Shown piece by piece: positions 42,012 through 50,416 of a stretch of 64,000 nt of DNA. Source of the DNA: Opimibacter sp041746735 (GTDB lineage: Bacteria > Bacteroidota > Bacteroidia > Chitinophagales > Saprospiraceae). The position numbers and the translations under genes are program-made. The stretch covers positions 1 to 64,000 of the forward strand of contig JBGTGP010000021.1 of assembly GCA_041746735.1 (NCBI GenBank), written 5' to 3'. The notes below the pieces were generated by a model that saw only the letters and a list, made by a program, of their open reading frames with translations, searched no databases and had not been told where the DNA came from. Position 1 is the first letter of the stretch, and every line of letters starts with the position of its first letter.

Positions 42012-44051
42012 CTACTCCTCGTTGATCCTTCCGATATCCCCCATATCCGGATTGGCCTCAATGGTCGGGACATGACCTGCTTCCGGTGAGGAATCAACAG
42101 AATTGGTCTCCGTCTCTTCATCGCGGGCGGTTGATCCCTTGGCGGCATAGGGCCGCGGCCCAATCATCTTCTCAATATCCGATTTATGAAGTACTTCTTT
42201 TTCCAGCAATGCTTTGGCCAGCATTTCCAATTCAGGGCGGTGCTGTCGTAACATTTCCTGGGCGCGTGCATACTGCCCATCAATGATCTCACGCACCCGA
42301 TCATCGATCAGGGTGGCGGTATCATCGGAATATGGCTTTTGAAACTGATCCTGTGAAAGGCCATAGAAGGAAACATTCCCCACTTTATCATCCAGGCCAT
42401 ACACTGCCACCATACTGTAAGCCATCTTGGTGACATGATCGAGATCACTTTGCGCTCCTGTGGATATTTTATTGAAAATCACACTCTCTGCGGCACGGCC
42501 ACCCAGCGCCATACACATACGGTCGAGCAACTGCTCCGTCCGGGTGATATACTCTTCCTTAGGCAAATATTGCGCAAAGCCAAGTGTGCCTATACCGCGG
42601 GGCACAATGGTCACTTTCACCAACGGTGAGGCATGCTCCAGATACCATCCGCAAACGGCGTGTCCGGCTTCATGATAGGAGATGATCTCCTTTTCCTCCG
42701 GCGAAATCAGTTTATTTCTTTTCTCCAATCCGCCAATCACACGGTCCAGCGCATAATTGAAATCATCGAGATCTACTTCAGTCTTGTTGCGACGTGCAGC
42801 GATCAGAGCGGCTTCATTGCACACATTGGCGATATCTGCACCAGCAAAGCCCGGTGTCATCTCACTCAGAATCTTCGGTTCGACCGATGGGCCAATCTTG
42901 ATATTCTTGAGATGCACTCTGAAGATCTCTTCCCGCCCGGCAAGGTCCGGCCGTTCGAGCCCGATCTGCCGGTCAAATCGTCCCGGACGCATCAACGCAC
43001 CATCCAGAATATCCGGACGATTGGTCGCCGCCATGATGATGACGCCTTTGTCGGTGCTGAAGCCGTCCATTTCGACGAGCAACTGATTAAGCGTATTCTC
43101 CCTCTCATCGTTACCTCCCTGAAATGCATTGCGTCCCCGCGCCCGGCCTATGGCATCGATCTCATCGATGAAAACGATACATGGCGCTTTCTCCCGGGCC
43201 TGCTTAAACAAATCCCGCACGCGGGAGGCTCCGACCCCAACAAACATCTCCACGAAATCCGAACCGGAAATCGAAAAGAACGGCACACCGGCTTCCCCGG
43301 CAACTGCCTTTGCCAGCAGCGTCTTACCTGTACCCGGAGGGCCTACCAACAATACCCCTTTAGGAATCTTACCCCCCAGGGATGTATACTTTTTTGGCTG
43401 TTTCAAAAAATCCACCACTTCCATCACCTCTTCTTTGGCTTCTTCGAGTCCGGCGACATCGGCAAAGGTGACGGTGACTTTGTCGTCTTTTTCAAAGAGA
43501 GTGGCCTTGCTTTTTCCGATATTAAACAACTGACCTCCCGGACCACCGGCTCCACCAGATACCCGGCGCATCATAAAGATCCAAAGTCCGAGAAACAGAA
43601 AGATCGGGATCAGCCAGCCCATCAAAGGCCCCATCCAGTTCTCTTTGTCTATATAATCCGGAAAGACCCGCAGATCCGCTGATACGCGGCTGTTGAGTTC
43701 ATTGATCTGGCTGGCAAAAGATTCGGGAGGACCGATATTGAAGATAAAGTGCGGCCTGGTCCTGCTGAAGTTGGAGTCCTTGATTTTTTTAAACTCGGGC
43801 TTGGTTAGGCTTTCCGTTTTGATATACACCCGGGCATCTTTCTTGTTGACGATCTCCAATTTGGCGACATCACCAGATTCGACCATCTGGGCAAATCGCT
43901 GGAAATTGACCGTCTCTGATGCCATCTCTCCGAGAAACATCAGATTGAAGATGATCAGGCCGAGGATGATCCCACCGTAGATCCAGTAGGAATTGAATGA
44001 AAACCGGCCGGGCTTCCGGTCCTGGTTGTTATTTGGATTGTCCTGACTCAT
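42012..44051 (-). CDS. ftsH: ATP-dependent zinc metalloprotease FtsH
   Basis: The 679-residue membrane AAA+ protease degrades membrane and regulatory proteins. TM1 is 22-40, a periplasmic domain follows, and TM2 is 144-162. The Walker A motif GPPGTGKT is at 237-244, Walker B FIDE at 294-297, and the second-region motif RPGRFDRQI near 356. The zinc site HEAGH is at 460-464 (His460, Glu461, His464). The tail is Glu/Thr-rich (ARDEETETNSVDSSPEAG). The start is the ATG at 44051 (MSQDNPNNNQD); a reading from 44138 would add 29 unlikely residues. It follows rsfS on the same strand, about 100 bp apart. Confidence 0.97.
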   Translation of the reverse strand: MSQDNPNNNQDRKPGRFSFNSYWIYGGIILGLIIFNLMFLGEMASETVNFQRFAQMVESGDVAKLEIVNKKDARVYIKTESLTKPEFKKIKDSNFSRTRPHFIFNIGPPESFASQINELNSRVSADLRVFPDYIDKENWMGPLMGWLIPIFLFLGLWIFMMRRVSGGAGGPGGQLFNIGKSKATLFEKDDKVTVTFADVAGLEEAKEEVMEVVDFLKQPKKYTSLGGKIPKGVLLVGPPGTGKTLLAKAVAGEAGVPFFSISGSDFVEMFVGVGASRVRDLFKQAREKAPCIVFIDEIDAIGRARGRNAFQGGNDERENTLNQLLVEMDGFSTDKGVIIMAATNRPDILDGALMRPGRFDRQIGLERPDLAGREEIFRVHLKNIKIGPSVEPKILSEMTPGFAGADIANVCNEAALIAARRNKTEVDLDDFNYALDRVIGGLEKRNKLISPEEKEIISYHEAGHAVCGWYLEHASPLVKVTIVPRGIGTLGFAQYLPKEEYITRTEQLLDRMCMALGGRAAESVIFNKISTGAQSDLDHVTKMAYSMVAVYGLDDKVGNVSFYGLSQDQFQKPYSDDTATLIDDRVREIIDGQYARAQEMLRQHRPELEMLAKALLEKEVLHKSDIEKMIGPRPYAAKGSTARDEETETNSVDSSPEAGHVPTIEANPDMGDIGRINEE

Positions 44052-44153
44052 GAATATTACTGCTATAATGGTGTTGACCACCGGCTCCCTATAAACGAAC
44101 AGGCCCTGTAGAAGGTTCTGCCCGCCAAGAGCCAGCACAATGGGCGTATGCTA

Positions 44154-44540
44154 TCAACTGTCATAACTGATCCGGACCGCATCGCTCCAGAGTTGTTCGA
44201 GATCATAAAACCGGCGGGTTTCCGGATGAAAAATATGCACCACGGTATCAAAGTAGTCCATACATACCCATTTGGCATGTTGGGTTCCTTCGACATGCCC
44301 GGCGTGGAGTTGCTCCTCTGATTTGAGCCTCCGTTCGATATTGCCCGCAATCGCCCGCACCTGCGTGGTGGAATCCCCCTCGCAGATGATAAAGTAATCC
44401 GCAGGCGCATCATCCAGATCCCGGAGATCCAAAAGGATGATTTCTTTACCCTTGATGTCGGTGATACAGTCGATGATCAGTTCCTGAAGGCCGTCTACCG
44501 GGGCCCGCTGCTGTTGAATGGCTTTCCTTGTACTTACCAA
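44154..44540 (-). CDS. rsfS: Ribosomal silencing factor RsfS
   Basis: The 128-residue protein binds ribosomal protein uL14 and blocks subunit joining in starvation. Family features are IIDCITDIKGKEIILLDLRDLDDAPADYFIICEG, followed by STTQVRAIAGNIERRL and the C-terminal TVVHIFHPETRRFYDLEQLWSDA. No ATG is in reach; the TTG at 44540 (then VSTRKAIQQQ) is taken as the start. It is divergent from birA and followed by ftsH, a common order in Bacteroidota. A TACCTTTG box lies about 134 bp upstream. Confidence 0.93.
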   Translation of the reverse strand: MVSTRKAIQQQRAPVDGLQELIIDCITDIKGKEIILLDLRDLDDAPADYFIICEGDSTTQVRAIAGNIERRLKSEEQLHAGHVEGTQHAKWVCMDYFDTVVHIFHPETRRFYDLEQLWSDAVRISYDS

Positions 44541-44673
44541 ATGTTTCTACTTTTCACGTCTCCAGATCAGAAAAGCTGATCTTTGGGACGTTGTGGTCAA
44601 AATGTCTTGGGGGCTTGACCGGCCTTGATTCTCCTGAATCGGATTCCGGCTTTGGCACCAATGATCTAAACAA

Positions 44674-44681
44674 CAAAGGTA
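44674..44681 (-). promoter_or_regulatory. -7 box TACCTTTG upstream of rsfS
   Basis: TACCTTTG on the minus strand lies about 133 bp before the rsfS start and 19 bp before the divergent birA ATG on the other strand. It fits TAnnTTTG exactly and likely drives rsfS-ftsH with a ~125-nt leader. Confidence 0.55.
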
Positions 44682-44700
44682 AGGGTCTTTTCATCGCTAT

Positions 44701-45462
44701 ATGCACTATTTACGAATCTATAACACAGTTGATTCTACCAACCTCGAGGCCCGGCGACTCTTGACTACGGGGGCGCTGGCAGACGGCACCACCCTGCTCG
44801 CGCTCGATCAGACTGAAGGTAAAGGCCAATACGGCCGGACCTGGACTGCCCAACCTGGTCTCCACCTGGCCATGACCCTCATCCATATCCCGACGGCCAT
44901 GCCGGTCTCCGACCTGCCGACCATGAGCATGAAAGTCTGCCTCGGCATCCTCCAGGCACTACAGCAAATCGCGCCGGATGTCCCTTTCCAGATCAAATGG
45001 CCCAATGACATCTATACCAGCCACCACAAGCTGGCAGGTATCCTGATCGAAAATACTCTGTCAGGTCAATACGTGCAACAGGCGATCATCGGTATCGGAA
45101 TGAACATCAATGAATCATCATTCTCCCCGGATCTGCCAAATCCAGTCTCCCTGGGCCTCCTGACCGGCAAATCCTATGACCTGGCTGAGATCGCCGGGAA
45201 GTTGCGGGAAGAAATCCTGATCCAGTTGCATTCCGATTTGCCCGTTCGTCAGGAAGTCTTTGCTCCCTTTCTCTATGGCCTGGATGAAACCCACACCTTT
45301 ATACGGAATGGCCAGCAGATCAGGGCTGTGGTCAAAGGTGTTACTGTCGATGGTCTGCTCCGGCTGCAATTGGACCCGGGGATGTGCGTGGCATTTGCTT
45401 CCCATGAAATTCGATGGGTGCTGCCCAACCCTCCGGCGTCGGGTTCGGATGATTCATTTTAA
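44701..45462 (+). CDS. birA: Biotin-[acetyl-CoA-carboxylase] ligase
   Basis: The 253-residue enzyme activates biotin with ATP and attaches it to the biotin carrier protein. It has the catalytic motif LDQTEGKGQYGRTWTA (a GRGRxGR-like loop), QIKWPNDIYTSHHKLAGILIEN and IIGIGMNINES. It lacks the N-terminal DNA-binding domain, so it is a group I ligase without repressor function. The ATG at 44701 gives MHYLRIYNTVDSTNLEARR. It is divergent from rsfS, and cinA starts 32 bp downstream. Confidence 0.95.
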   Translation: MHYLRIYNTVDSTNLEARRLLTTGALADGTTLLALDQTEGKGQYGRTWTAQPGLHLAMTLIHIPTAMPVSDLPTMSMKVCLGILQALQQIAPDVPFQIKWPNDIYTSHHKLAGILIENTLSGQYVQQAIIGIGMNINESSFSPDLPNPVSLGLLTGKSYDLAEIAGKLREEILIQLHSDLPVRQEVFAPFLYGLDETHTFIRNGQQIRAVVKGVTVDGLLRLQLDPGMCVAFASHEIRWVLPNPPASGSDDSF

Positions 45463-45493
45463 GGAGAGATAGAGATTTCAGACCTTTGTCCTG

Positions 45494-46759
45494 ATGGCAA
45501 AACAAAAAACCGCTTCCATCCTGACGATCGGGGATGAATTGATGATTGGCCAGATCCATGATACCAACAGCGGCTGGATAGCTTCCTTCTTCGACCAGTA
45601 CGGCTGGCTGGTGACACGTAAAATGGGTGTACGGGATGATATCCATGAAATCATGGAAGCCATTGATGCCTGCCTGTCGAAGTCCGACCTGCTCATCATC
45701 ACCGGAGGGCTCGGCCCTACCCGCGATGATCTGACGGTGGATGCGCTCTGCCAGTACTACGGGTGCAACAAGGTCTGGCATGAAGAAACGTGGCATCGCA
45801 TCCAGTTGATCGTGGCCCGTTTTGGGCGTGAGACGACAGAGATGCACAAGTTGCAATGCTTTCAGCCGGAGATCGCGGAGATCATTGCCAACGATCAGGG
45901 ATCTGCACCTGCGACCCTGTTCAGACAGCAAGGCAAGATCGTCATATCACTACCCGGGGTGCCGAATGAAATGAAACATCTGCTGGCCGACAAGATCATC
46001 AATCTGTTGCCTGCCGGAAATACGGTACATCATCGGATCATCCGCACCGCAGGCGAGGGTGAGACAGTCATTGCGGAGAAGATTGCCGATCTGGAAGCTG
46101 CCCTTCCTGATGATATCAAGCTCGCATATCTGCCACACTTCGGGATGGTGACTTTGCGGCTCACCTCATACACACCCGGCATGGAATCCCTGATGGATGA
46201 ATGGCAGTACCGTATCCGGCAACGATTGGGGAGATGGGTCTATGGCACTGGATCTACGACCCTCTCAGCGTCCATTGGCCAGATGCTGATCGAACGTGGT
46301 GAGACCATTGGTACCGGAGAGAGTTGTACCGGCGGCTATATCGCGCACCTGCTCACTTCGGTGCCGGGGTCATCTGGCTATTATCTGGGCTCGGTGGTAC
46401 CTTATGCCTATGAATTGAAAACGTCTCTGTTGGGGGTCACGCCAGAGACACTGTTGCTATATGGCGCTGTCAGTGCGGAGGTGGTGCAAGAGATGGCAGA
46501 AAGCGTGCGTCAGCGGCTGGGTGTCACATGGGCTATTGCGACCAGTGGCATTGCGGGGCCGGGTGGTGCGACGCCACACAAGCCGGTGGGCACGATCTGG
46601 ATCGCCTGTTCGGGACCGTCCGGCACACGCACCCGGCTACTGCGTCTGACCCGGGATCGGATGAGCAACATCGAGTATACAGCTATCGCGGCACTGGTGT
46701 TGTTGCGACAAATGATCCTGGAAGAGGGTGCGTTTCACAATTTGGGTTCTGAGGATTAG
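45494..46759 (+). CDS. cinA: CinA family nicotinamide-nucleotide amidohydrolase
   Basis: The 421-residue protein combines an N-terminal MoaB-like domain (SILTIGDELMIGQIHDTNS, LIITGGLGPTRDDLTVDAL) with a C-terminal PncC/CinA domain (SIGQMLIERGETIGTGESCTGGYIAHLLTSVPGSSGYYLGSVV, ATSGIAGPGGATPHKPVGTIW). CinA deamidates nicotinamide mononucleotide in pyridine-nucleotide recycling; the N-terminal half may carry ADP-ribose pyrophosphatase activity. It ends 31 bp before the first operator of the hip locus but is not part of it. Confidence 0.95.
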   Translation: MAKQKTASILTIGDELMIGQIHDTNSGWIASFFDQYGWLVTRKMGVRDDIHEIMEAIDACLSKSDLLIITGGLGPTRDDLTVDALCQYYGCNKVWHEETWHRIQLIVARFGRETTEMHKLQCFQPEIAEIIANDQGSAPATLFRQQGKIVISLPGVPNEMKHLLADKIINLLPAGNTVHHRIIRTAGEGETVIAEKIADLEAALPDDIKLAYLPHFGMVTLRLTSYTPGMESLMDEWQYRIRQRLGRWVYGTGSTTLSASIGQMLIERGETIGTGESCTGGYIAHLLTSVPGSSGYYLGSVVPYAYELKTSLLGVTPETLLLYGAVSAEVVQEMAESVRQRLGVTWAIATSGIAGPGGATPHKPVGTIWIACSGPSGTRTRLLRLTRDRMSNIEYTAIAALVLLRQMILEEGAFHNLGSED

Positions 46760-46790
46760 CTATTCGAGTTTTGCGTAGTAGAATGAATGT

Positions 46791-46925
46791 ACCCTAACGG
46801 GGATAATTTCACTCAAAATAATGAATAATGCACCCTATCGGGTATTGTTAGTGCTCTTTTTATTAAAAATACACCCCAAAGGGTACAATATCATAAAATT
46901 ATTGTATTTTTGTACCCAAAAAGGT
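46791..46925 (+). promoter_or_regulatory. Four phased ACCC-N4-GGGT operators of hipB
   Basis: Four near-identical 12-bp inverted repeats begin at 46791 (ACCCTAACGGGG), 46832 (ACCCTATCGGGT), 46873 (ACCCCAAAGGGT) and 46914 (ACCCAAAAAGGT). The centre-to-centre spacing is exactly 41 bp three times, close to four helical turns, so all sites face the same side. The last overlaps the start of the transcript and ends 5 bp before the hipB ATG. They resemble the TATCC-N8-GGATA type operators of HipB in having paired C and G arms. Autorepression by the HipB-like protein, possibly cooperative, is a firm inference but untested. Confidence 0.75.
46905..46912 (+). promoter_or_regulatory. -7 box TATTTTTG of hipB
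   Basis: TATTTTTG fits TAnnTTTG and lies 18 bp before the hipB ATG, between operators 3 and 4. A repressor on operator 4 would cover the transcription start. Confidence 0.6.
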
Positions 46926-46930
46926 ATAAT

Positions 46931-47140
46931 ATGAGTTTGGCAGACTTTGTAAAAGAGAAACGGAAATCAGTACAACTCACCCAGCCTGAACTGGCCGAAA
47001 AAGCCGGTGTGGGTTTGCGTTTCATCCGTGAACTGGAGCAGGGAAAAGAAACCTTGAAGTTGGATAAGGTAAACCAGGTGCTGCAACTCTTCGGCTTCGA
47101 AGTAGGAGCCGTACACAAAACCTCCAATCCTGAGTCCTGA
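46931..47140 (+). CDS. hipB: HipB-like XRE antitoxin/repressor
   Basis: The 69-residue helix-turn-helix protein (MSLADFVKEKRKSVQLTQPELAEKAGVGLRFIRELEQGK) is typical of HipB in the HipBA and HipBST systems. The start is the ATG at 46931; a TTG at 46910 would run through the promoter and operators. It ends with GFEVGAVHKTSNPES, a short acidic/polar tail. Its likely sites are the four phased operators just upstream. It should repress the locus and may help neutralise the kinase. The HipS-like gene starts 14 bp downstream. Confidence 0.88.
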   Translation: MSLADFVKEKRKSVQLTQPELAEKAGVGLRFIRELEQGKETLKLDKVNQVLQLFGFEVGAVHKTSNPES

Positions 47141-47154
47141 TAAAAAATTCCAGA

Positions 47155-47493
47155 TTGACCCAAGTGCGAAAAGCAGCCATAAAGATAGAAGACCACATAG
47201 CCGGATGGCTCACACAAGATGAGCAGGGGTATCATTTTGTGTACGACGCGGCGTATATAGCCCAGACAAAAGCCCGGCCAATCAGTCTTACCCTGCCGGT
47301 ACAGGAAGCGCCTTATACGTCTAAGGTACTGTTTCCTTTTTTTGACGGCCTGATACCCGAAGGCTGGTTGCTGGATATTGCCGAAAAGAACTGGAAGCTG
47401 AATCCCAGAGACCGGATGGGGTTATTGCTGGCCTGTTGCAAAGACTGCATAGGTGCCGTAAGTGTGGAAGAAGTAAAAGAGGATACACCATGA
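47155..47493 (+). CDS. hipS: HipS-like protein (HipA N-subdomain 1)
   Basis: The 112-residue protein equals the N-subdomain-1 (Couple_hipA) of HipA: AGWLTQDEQGYHFVYDAAYI, ARPISLTLPVQEAPYTSKVLFPFFDGLIPEGW, and NWKLNPRDRMGLLLACCKDCIGAVSV. In the HipBST type the corresponding small protein HipS is the antitoxin for a separate kinase, HipT. The start is a TTG at 47155 (TTG ACC CAA), since no ATG occurs in frame nearby. Its stop overlaps the hipT ATG (ATGA), so the two are coupled. No frameshift can explain the split: both halves have their own start and the kinase begins with its own cysteine-rich segment. Confidence 0.82.
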   Translation: MTQVRKAAIKIEDHIAGWLTQDEQGYHFVYDAAYIAQTKARPISLTLPVQEAPYTSKVLFPFFDGLIPEGWLLDIAEKNWKLNPRDRMGLLLACCKDCIGAVSVEEVKEDTP

Positions 47494-48431
47494 GTAACTG
47501 TTTATTTTGTTATCAGCCATTGGCCGAATATGAGCAGGACTTTCATGCATCCTGCTCCAGGAAAATATTCGGTCTGCCAACTCCTCCGGCTTTGCCCTAT
47601 TCGGAAGAAGACCTGGAGGCATTGGCCAAAGAAGTGATCCAAAACCAGACTGCTGTAACCGGGGTGCAGGCCAAACTATCCCTGCACATCTCCGGCAATA
47701 ACAAAGAAGGAACAGAAAGAAGATTCACTATTGTGGGCTTATGGGGAGGCTATATCTTAAAACCGCCTTCAGCGCTGTATCCACAATTGCCGGAAGTGGA
47801 AGATGCGACCATGCATTTGGCTCAAATAGCCAGAATAAAAACAGCACCACATAGTTTGATACGCCTGAAATCGGGCCATCTGGCGTATGTAACTAAACGG
47901 ATAGACCGAACTAAAAATGGAAAACTGGCCATGGAAGACATGTGTCAACTTACTGAACGGCTTACCGAAGACAAATACCATGGCAGTTACGAGCAGATTG
48001 GCAAAGCCATATTGAAATATTCCACCACACCGGGCCTGGATGTAATCAACTTTTTTGAGCTGGTGCTCTTTTCATTTATCACCGGAAATGCCGATATGCA
48101 TTTGAAGAATTTCTCCCTATTGGAGCAGCCGGGGTTAGGTATGACCTTATCGCCAGCCTATGATCTGGTGAATACAACTTTGGTCAATCCCGCCGATGAG
48201 GAGGAACTGGCTTTAACCCTGAATGGTAGAAAAAAGAAGTTAAAGAAGCAGGATTTTGTGGCCGCCATGAACTCCCTGAACGTGGAAGAAAAACAGCAAC
48301 AAAACATCTTTAATAAAATGTGGAAAGCAATGACCAAATGGGAAGAGCTGATAGAAAGCAGCTTTATGAGTGAGGGGCTTAAAGAACAGTATAAAACCAT
48401 TATAAAAGAAAGGATGAACCGGTTGCAGTAA
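47490..48431 (+). CDS. hipT: HipT-like serine/threonine kinase toxin
   Basis: The 313-residue HipA-family kinase lacks the N-subdomain-1 encoded by the preceding gene. The catalytic core is GNADMHLKNFS with Asp202 and Asn207, then metal-binding Asp225 in SPAYDLVNT, matching Asp309/Asn314/Asp332 of HipA. The Gly-rich loop reads TAVTGVQAK (54-62): the HipA Ser150 position is Ala55 and the second phospho-site position is Thr57. The N-terminus has a CxxC and SCS pattern (NCLFC, FHASCSRKIFG). Known relatives phosphorylate aminoacyl-tRNA synthetases; the target here is unknown. The start is the ATG at 47490. Confidence 0.85.
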   Translation: MSNCLFCYQPLAEYEQDFHASCSRKIFGLPTPPALPYSEEDLEALAKEVIQNQTAVTGVQAKLSLHISGNNKEGTERRFTIVGLWGGYILKPPSALYPQLPEVEDATMHLAQIARIKTAPHSLIRLKSGHLAYVTKRIDRTKNGKLAMEDMCQLTERLTEDKYHGSYEQIGKAILKYSTTPGLDVINFFELVLFSFITGNADMHLKNFSLLEQPGLGMTLSPAYDLVNTTLVNPADEEELALTLNGRKKKLKKQDFVAAMNSLNVEEKQQQNIFNKMWKAMTKWEELIESSFMSEGLKEQYKTIIKERMNRLQ

Positions 48432-48434
48432 CTC

Positions 48435-49226
48435 CTATTGTCGCGGTCTATACTTTCCGAAGCCCAGATGATACCCCAGCCCCAATGTAACGGCAGTGTA
48501 CCTCGTATACAGTGTAAGTTCCTTCAGGAGGGTTTCAACCGGAGGACTGCTTTCGTCCGTACTATAGACGCTGACTGTAAACGGATCCAAACCGCCACCA
48601 AACACGGTAGATTCCAGCCCGGCTGTAAGCCTCAGATTACGGGCGATCTCATACCGGAGTCGGGTCTGGAGCAGAACAAATTTCCGGCCATTCTCGTCAG
48701 GGAATTCTTCACGTAATCGGTATCCAGATCCTGCAAGTTGTGATACGATATAGAGATTCGTTACGCTTCCATTTTCCCGAATACCGGACGATGTAACCTG
48801 CATGGGGCCTTCGGCTGCCAAATGGACACTGGCCATTAACTTATTATGACGATATGCGATCCCTGCGCCAGGGATCCATTGTCGGATACGAAGGACATAC
48901 ATATCCCTCAACACAGTTGTATGTCCTTCAAAGTCAAGAGGAATCCGATAGCTGGCTTCATACGAGAAGGTATGATACCCTATCCCGGCTTGAATACCAA
49001 AATCTCGAAGTGGCCAGTACCAAAACTCAGCGTAAAGAGCTTCTTTTCTCAAAGCATCTCCTTTCATCTCTATAGAAGCAGAATGAGACGTAATGAATGC
49101 GCTGCGGGAAACCGGGAAGATAAACAAATCGCCCTGAATACCCAGATGGAATTTCTCCTGAGCCAAAAGCCCCGGAGTTGAATTCATGATACAGAGGATC
49201 ACCAACAAAAGAAAGCGTAGAACCAT
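48435..49226 (-). CDS. Predicted outer-membrane beta-barrel protein
   Basis: The 263-residue protein from the ATG at 49226 has a signal peptide (LRFLLLVILCIMNSTPGLLAQ) and then alternating aromatic/polar strands (EALYAEFWYWPLRDFGIQAGIGY, VLLQTRLRYEIARNLRLTAGL, YTAVTLGLGYHLGFGKYRPRQ), ending like a small porin-type barrel. A TTG start at 49259 would add eleven residues and is less likely. No family is recognised. It is convergent with hipT, with three bases between the stops. Confidence 0.65.
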   Translation of the reverse strand: MVLRFLLLVILCIMNSTPGLLAQEKFHLGIQGDLFIFPVSRSAFITSHSASIEMKGDALRKEALYAEFWYWPLRDFGIQAGIGYHTFSYEASYRIPLDFEGHTTVLRDMYVLRIRQWIPGAGIAYRHNKLMASVHLAAEGPMQVTSSGIRENGSVTNLYIVSQLAGSGYRLREEFPDENGRKFVLLQTRLRYEIARNLRLTAGLESTVFGGGLDPFTVSVYSTDESSPPVETLLKELTLYTRYTAVTLGLGYHLGFGKYRPRQ

Positions 49227-49261
49227 AGATTTTCTCAGACTGATGAAGCCAAAAGACAAGA

Positions 49262-49498
49262 CTATTCAACTAATTTTTTGGTAGTATACATCCATATCCT
49301 GGATTTAAAAAATCCTATACTCAGAACCAATACTATGATCAGATACCCAAATGTCAAAAGAGTATCATTTACTGTATTAGTCCTTGCCATGACGTATGTG
49401 ATTATTAGCATTGAAAACATGATAAATGTGTAGCCTATAAGTAGCAACCACACAATAATAGCCAGAAGCACTGTTTTGTTGATCAAATATTTTGCCAT
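49262..49498 (-). CDS. Small two-TM membrane protein, unknown
   Basis: The 78-residue protein (MAKYLINKTVLLAIIVWLLLIGYTF...) has two hydrophobic helices (VLLAIIVWLLLIGYTFIMFSML and LLTFGYLIIVLVLSIGFF) separated by a short polar loop and followed by a basic tail (KSRIWMYTTKKLVE). No family is recognised. The ATG at 49498 is chosen; an in-frame earlier start (49609) would add 37 residues of unlikely composition. It lies 35 bp upstream of the barrel protein on the same strand and may be cotranscribed. The 250-bp gap on its other side is AT-rich and featureless. Confidence 0.55.
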   Translation of the reverse strand: MAKYLINKTVLLAIIVWLLLIGYTFIMFSMLIITYVMARTNTVNDTLLTFGYLIIVLVLSIGFFKSRIWMYTTKKLVE

Positions 49499-49748
49499 CA
49501 ATGAATTAGGTTTGTTAGTGATCACAATGAATCTGCTTATTCTGGACCCGATATTAATGGAATATAATTCCAACAGGATCGTGCAAGATGGAAGTATGCT
49601 AACTTCCAAAACTTTGCACCTCTTTATTTTAATTAAGCAATATTATAATAAATCTCAAAAAAAACATGAAACATTAACGCAATATCAACATATTATTTTT
49701 CTTGAAATGGGAGATCCTTTTACCTACCACCAGCCTACACAATGGGAT

Positions 49749-50303
49749 TCAAACCTGCCTTTCTACTGCATTTCGCACATGCGCCAGATGATGCTCCCCA
49801 TGCCATGCATAATGCACCGTCACGTTCCGCAAGGGATGCAACTGCTGATACTCCGGATGAAAGAAACCCCTGTCCCAGTCACGGTCTGACAAAGATTGCA
49901 TCAGCACCGTCCAGCGCACATGCACAAACTCCAGGATCTGCAGGGAGACATCAGGCGCCATACGACTGTCGGGAAGCTCCGCCCAGGCCGCCTCCAGATA
50001 GGGCTTGATCACAGGTGCGTCCTCAGTCAGCGCTAACTTGTACCGTACATACGCATTGATATGGCTATCCGCGCAATGATGCACCAATTGCCGAAGGGTC
50101 CAGCCGCCCGGCCGATAAGGCATGTCCAAGACTGATACCGGCATTCCGGAGACCGCTTCACGCATGCGGGCCGGAAAAGTCGAAATGGACTCCACCGCCT
50201 GGATCAACTGCTCTGCTGAAACAACCTCAGGCCATACGCTCCGACCAATGGGATAACGCCATTTTTCCAGTCCATCTTCCATCCCTGCAAAGTACGATTT
50301 CAT
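49749..50303 (-). CDS. YfiT/DinB-type metal-dependent transferase
   Basis: The 184-residue protein belongs to the DinB/YfiT superfamily of thiol-transferase-like enzymes. Signatures are KWRYPIGRSVWPE at the N-terminus, YRPGGWTLRQLVHHCADSHINAYVRYKLALTED, AWAELPD and VHYAWHGEHHLAHV, with the His ligands of the four-helix metal site. In Firmicutes, relatives conjugate bacillithiol to toxic substrates. The thiol used here is unknown, as Bacteroidota often lack glutathione. The start is the ATG at 50303; a second ATG at 50282 (MEDGLEKW) is nearly as good. Confidence 0.88.
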   Translation of the reverse strand: MKSYFAGMEDGLEKWRYPIGRSVWPEVVSAEQLIQAVESISTFPARMREAVSGMPVSVLDMPYRPGGWTLRQLVHHCADSHINAYVRYKLALTEDAPVIKPYLEAAWAELPDSRMAPDVSLQILEFVHVRWTVLMQSLSDRDWDRGFFHPEYQQLHPLRNVTVHYAWHGEHHLAHVRNAVERQV

Positions 50304-50416
50304 CCCTGAGTTCAGATCTCTATCGATAAAAATGACCTGCCGGATGCCCGCATTTGGACATTCGGCGACTTTGTACTTGGATAATCCGGTTTCTATTACG
50401 ATATTACCAGTCGATT

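Noticed and set aside
42633..43682. Long open frame of 349 codons on the plus strand inside ftsH
   Set aside because: It lies entirely antisense to ftsH, has no domain signature and a biased composition; the ftsH frame carries all AAA+ and zinc-protease motifs.
47155..48431. A single hipA gene broken by a frameshift
   Set aside because: The two frames overlap by ATGA, each has its own start, and the kinase begins with a new cysteine-containing segment, as in HipS/HipT; decay would not produce this arrangement.
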